Positions 44,026 through 46,225 of a stretch of DNA of 46,225 bases are shown here, piece by piece. Source of the stretch: Bacteroidales bacterium (GTDB lineage: Bacteria > Bacteroidota > Bacteroidia > Bacteroidales > UBA932); assembly GCA_017415715.1 (NCBI GenBank), contig JAFQFD010000033.1, positions 1 to 46,225 of the forward strand. The letters run 5' to 3'. The notes beneath the pieces are model-generated. The model was not told the DNA's origin. It did not search any database and saw nothing but the letters and a program-made list of their open reading frames with translations. The position numbers were made by a program, and so were the translations under genes. Each line of letters opens with the position of its first letter. The first letter of the stretch is position 1.

Positions 44026-46044
44026 TCAGTTGTTGGTCAATTTAAACTCTACCGGCTGGCCATGCACACAGGTGGCCACGACAGCGGTATTACCGCCTTC
44101 CTGCATCACCTTCACGTTATCGGCAGGCGATGACAGGCTCCATCTTCCATTGAGGATGACCGTCTTCACGATCGGCTGACTTGGCTGAGTGGTGGTGTAT
44201 CCCTTCTCTGTTATTCCCAGGTCAGGAGTACATATGCTCATCACCACGCTTCCGTCATCCTTTGTACGCTCCATCACGATGGTCTCAGGCTCGGAATCGG
44301 CTACGAGCGTAGCAGAAGAAGCATATCCCTTATAAGAAATGTAGGCGGTGATGCCCGTGACCTCATCCTTCACGACATGAGCGCTGTTATCCGCCTGAAT
44401 TACAGTGTAAGGCAATTTCTTGGAATACCTGCCCTCTTCCTTAGATGACGGCTTCACGAGCATGAGATACTCGTAAGATGCGTCCTGCGGAGCCGCTCCA
44501 TGATCTATGAAGGCGGTTACGAAGTTGTTCGAGGCGGTCTTCTTCTTGGTGTCGGACGGTGATGTCTGGGACTTCTTCTCTACGGTCAGTCCGTAGCCGT
44601 TCCTGAAGATGTAGACATTGCCTTTGGTGTCGGTCAGGTTGACCTTGCCGTCCTGCATGTGCTTGTAAGAGAACGGGAATGACTCTGCATAAACGTCATT
44701 GATGTCTACCTCGTCAGTCTTCTCATCAAGCTTGAGCTGATATATTGTGGTCTCGGTCGGATATGTGGAACTATTGGTGATTCCCGTGCCGATGTGGACG
44801 ATTCTGTTATCGAAGCAGAAGACGCTCTTGGTAGCTGTCGCTCCTGCGCAGAAGTTCTTTCTGTCCTTCTCCACATATGTGAATGCAAGGCATCCGTTCA
44901 TACCTTCCAACGAAGACACTCCCGGGAACCTCGAATCGTTCCTCTCCATCAGAGTGCCCGGAAGAGGACTCTCGAGCAAGTCGAACGGCAGATGTATCGA
45001 TGTCACGCCCGGATACCTGTTCCAGTCCCATCCTTCCTGGGTGTAACCGCTCGCAAGGGCTCCTTCGCCACCTATCAGTTGGGCGGAGCCATAACTGATG
45101 TAGCGGCCGTACCTGTTGTCTGCCGCATATATTTCAGTACTCCACACATCACTGTTGTAGCCCTTGAGGCATATCATCCAGTCTCCCCTTCTGTGGATTC
45201 CGAATCCTCCATAATTGTATACTCGGAAGCCTTCTTTATGTGGAAGCGGCTTGATGCCAGCCTCCTTCATGGCAGCCAGCAGACCCTTGTCCTTGCCTCC
45301 AAGAGTAAGGAATGCTCCGCCGAGCTCCGGATCATACTCTGCGCCGGTACCGGTAAGGTCTCCGAGCATCGCAAGGCGTGCGAATGCCTCCACGTCCTTT
45401 TCCGGTATCGCTCCATTGACGAACGGATGTCTTCCGCTGACTCCGACTCCCCAGTCTCTGAGATTGCAGTAATCTCTGAGCGTCATGAGCGTATGCTTGA
45501 AAACACGCCTTGCCGGCTCGCTGATGGCGAAGTCCGTGTCCTTTGTGAACCAGCAGTAATCTCCGAGCACGCCGAATGCGCCTACTGAATATCCCGGATA
45601 ATGGCCTCCATGGTGGAACGATGTTCCGTCGACCTTCACTCCTCCCAATGTTCCGTCAGTATATGTAAGGGAACCGGAAGTCCATACCCCAAGCGCCTTC
45701 ATCGCCGCATATTTCTGAGCATCATCCGGCTGGAGCATTGCCGAGATCACCTTTGCATTATGCAGTGTGTGCCATGCATCAAGTATTCCGTCTCGAGTCT
45801 GCTCGAACGGCATTCTGGCCTCCTGAAGTCCGCTCCAATAGGTGAGCACCTTTGCATACTCGTCCAGTTTACCCGTCTTTGCTATCTCTTTCCTAAGGAT
45901 CCATACGCCTTTATACAGATCTCTTACCTGATAGCCATAGTGATGGTTTGTTCCCCATCCGCTGCCATAGGCGAATCCCTGGTCGATCGCATGGTCAATC
46001 GCATCAATGACCCTGGGCACATTTGAAGTGTTGCCCGTGTACAT
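44026..46044 (-). CDS. PL8 polysaccharide lyase of chondroitinase ABC type, N-terminally truncated
   Basis: From the ATG at 46,044 the product has 672 aa, against roughly 1,000 for complete chondroitinase ABC-type lyases. HHGGHYPGYS (144-153) supplies His145 and Tyr152, GRHPF (204-208) Arg205 and SEIYAADNRYGRY-like STEIYAADNRYGRY (302-315) Glu304, with spacing very close to His501, Tyr508, Arg560 and Glu653 of the Proteus enzyme; beta-sandwich domains follow. Recognisable sequence continues upstream of the ATG in the same frame (FIKGNLFQCPRFIQEIVYW) to about 46,130, where it runs into a terminator hairpin and then a TGA at 46,183-46,185. There is no signal peptide and no start codon above 46,044. 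I infer a 5'-deleted, probably inactive gene; a misassembly at the window edge is possible. Confidence 0.75.
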   Translation of the reverse strand: MYTGNTSNVPRVIDAIDHAIDQGFAYGSGWGTNHHYGYQVRDLYKGVWILRKEIAKTGKLDEYAKVLTYWSGLQEARMPFEQTRDGILDAWHTLHNAKVISAMLQPDDAQKYAAMKALGVWTSGSLTYTDGTLGGVKVDGTSFHHGGHYPGYSVGAFGVLGDYCWFTKDTDFAISEPARRVFKHTLMTLRDYCNLRDWGVGVSGRHPFVNGAIPEKDVEAFARLAMLGDLTGTGAEYDPELGGAFLTLGGKDKGLLAAMKEAGIKPLPHKEGFRVYNYGGFGIHRRGDWMICLKGYNSDVWSTEIYAADNRYGRYISYGSAQLIGGEGALASGYTQEGWDWNRYPGVTSIHLPFDLLESPLPGTLMERNDSRFPGVSSLEGMNGCLAFTYVEKDRKNFCAGATATKSVFCFDNRIVHIGTGITNSSTYPTETTIYQLKLDEKTDEVDINDVYAESFPFSYKHMQDGKVNLTDTKGNVYIFRNGYGLTVEKKSQTSPSDTKKKTASNNFVTAFIDHGAAPQDASYEYLMLVKPSSKEEGRYSKKLPYTVIQADNSAHVVKDEVTGITAYISYKGYASSATLVADSEPETIVMERTKDDGSVVMSICTPDLGITEKGYTTTQPSQPIVKTVILNGRWSLSSPADNVKVMQEGGNTAVVATCVHGQPVEFKLTNN

Positions 46045-46135
46045 GTAGTCGAGAGCACACCAGTAAACAATCTCCTGAATGAACCGAGGGCACTGAAAAA
46101 GATTCCCTTTGATGAAGTGGCTGAGATTTAAGTAA

Positions 46136-46177
46136 AAGAAGGATATCGAGATGATTCGGTATCCTTCTTCAATTTTT
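46136..46177. terminator. Strong bidirectional terminator hairpin
   Basis: Positions 46,136-46,149 pair with 46,156-46,169 (core AAGAAGGATA / TATCCTTCTT, then one T-G wobble and CGA/TCG), leaving the loop GATGAT. On the plus strand it is followed by CAATTTTT, on the minus strand by TTTTACTT, so it can stop transcription both ways. It lies exactly where the missing 5' part of the PL8 gene should be. Confidence 0.75.
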
Positions 46178-46190
46178 GATTCTCACGAGG

Positions 46191-46225
46191 TTATTAAGGA
46201 GTAATAAGTGAAGATTGCTTCCTAT
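46191..46225 (+). other. Possible start of a plus-strand gene at the window edge
   Basis: AAGGAG (46,196-46,201) lies six bases before a GTG at 46,208 that opens a frame reading MKIASY to the end of the window. The ribosome-binding site sits inside a short inverted repeat (TTATTA, AGGAG, TAATAA; 46,191-46,207). Only six codons are visible, so this is a weak call. Confidence 0.25.

Noticed and set aside
44794-45588. A 264-codon plus-strand frame inside PL8
   Set aside because: It is antisense to the PL8 coding sequence that carries the catalytic residues; composition is typical of a shadow frame.
1-46225. tRNA, rRNA or riboswitch genes
   Set aside because: No cloverleaf, rRNA or known riboswitch-like sequence was recognised in the few non-coding stretches; a covariance-model search was not possible.

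Overview
The window is a chromosomal segment from a member of the Bacteroidota, most likely order Bacteroidales. The evidence is two susC/susD pairs, SusD-type and other surface lipoproteins with SxxC/A-C lipoboxes, a one-piece hybrid two-component regulator, TAnnTTTG-type promoters, and start codons that mostly lack a Shine-Dalgarno sequence. The genus cannot be read from the sequence.

Left edge (1-2,890): the 3' end of an unidentified gene (possibly a REP-associated transposase), then about 490 bp of gene-free DNA full of palindromic and tandem REP-like repeats. These are followed by an Ogt/Ada-type DNA alkyltransferase and, on the opposite strand, a SIMPL-domain protein and a stand-alone TonB plug-domain protein that appears frameshifted just after its signal peptide.

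Centre (2,963-35,548): a large polysaccharide utilization locus (PUL). One minus-strand operon (35,548 down to 20,387) runs susC, susD, a lipoprotein with three bacterial Ig-like domains, a 45-codon small ORF, a fimbrillin-like lipoprotein, two alginate-lyase-family (possibly PL38-like) lipoproteins, a sodium/sugar symporter, araD and araA. A second minus-strand operon (16,290 down to 2,963) runs GH97, GH127/GH146, a heparinase II/III-family lyase, GH88, a GH28-like beta-helix enzyme, a GH106-like protein fused to an alpha/beta-hydrolase, and araB. Between them, on the plus strand, lies one 1,325-residue hybrid two-component sensor/regulator. Together these give surface capture, uronic-acid lyase cleavage, unsaturated-uronide removal, release of arabinose and probably rhamnose, arabinose uptake and the complete AraA-AraB-AraD route to xylulose 5-phosphate. 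The likely target is an arabinose-rich, uronic-acid-containing and possibly rhamnosylated or esterified plant glycan; the exact polymer is not determined.

Right part (35,591-46,225): an ECF sigma factor without a visible anti-sigma partner lies just upstream of the first susC and is divergent from a GH43 enzyme. A second, smaller PUL follows on the minus strand: a PL8 lyase of the chondroitinase ABC type, susC, susD and a DUF5017-like lipoprotein. The PL8 gene keeps its catalytic residues but lacks roughly the first third of the protein; a strong bidirectional terminator hairpin sits where that part should be.

Most noteworthy: a REP-like hairpin sequence duplicated inside the coding region of the heparinase-family lyase, the GH106/esterase fusion, the tightly packed small ORF between two surface-glycan-binding genes, the split of araB from araA/araD across two operons, and the truncated PL8.
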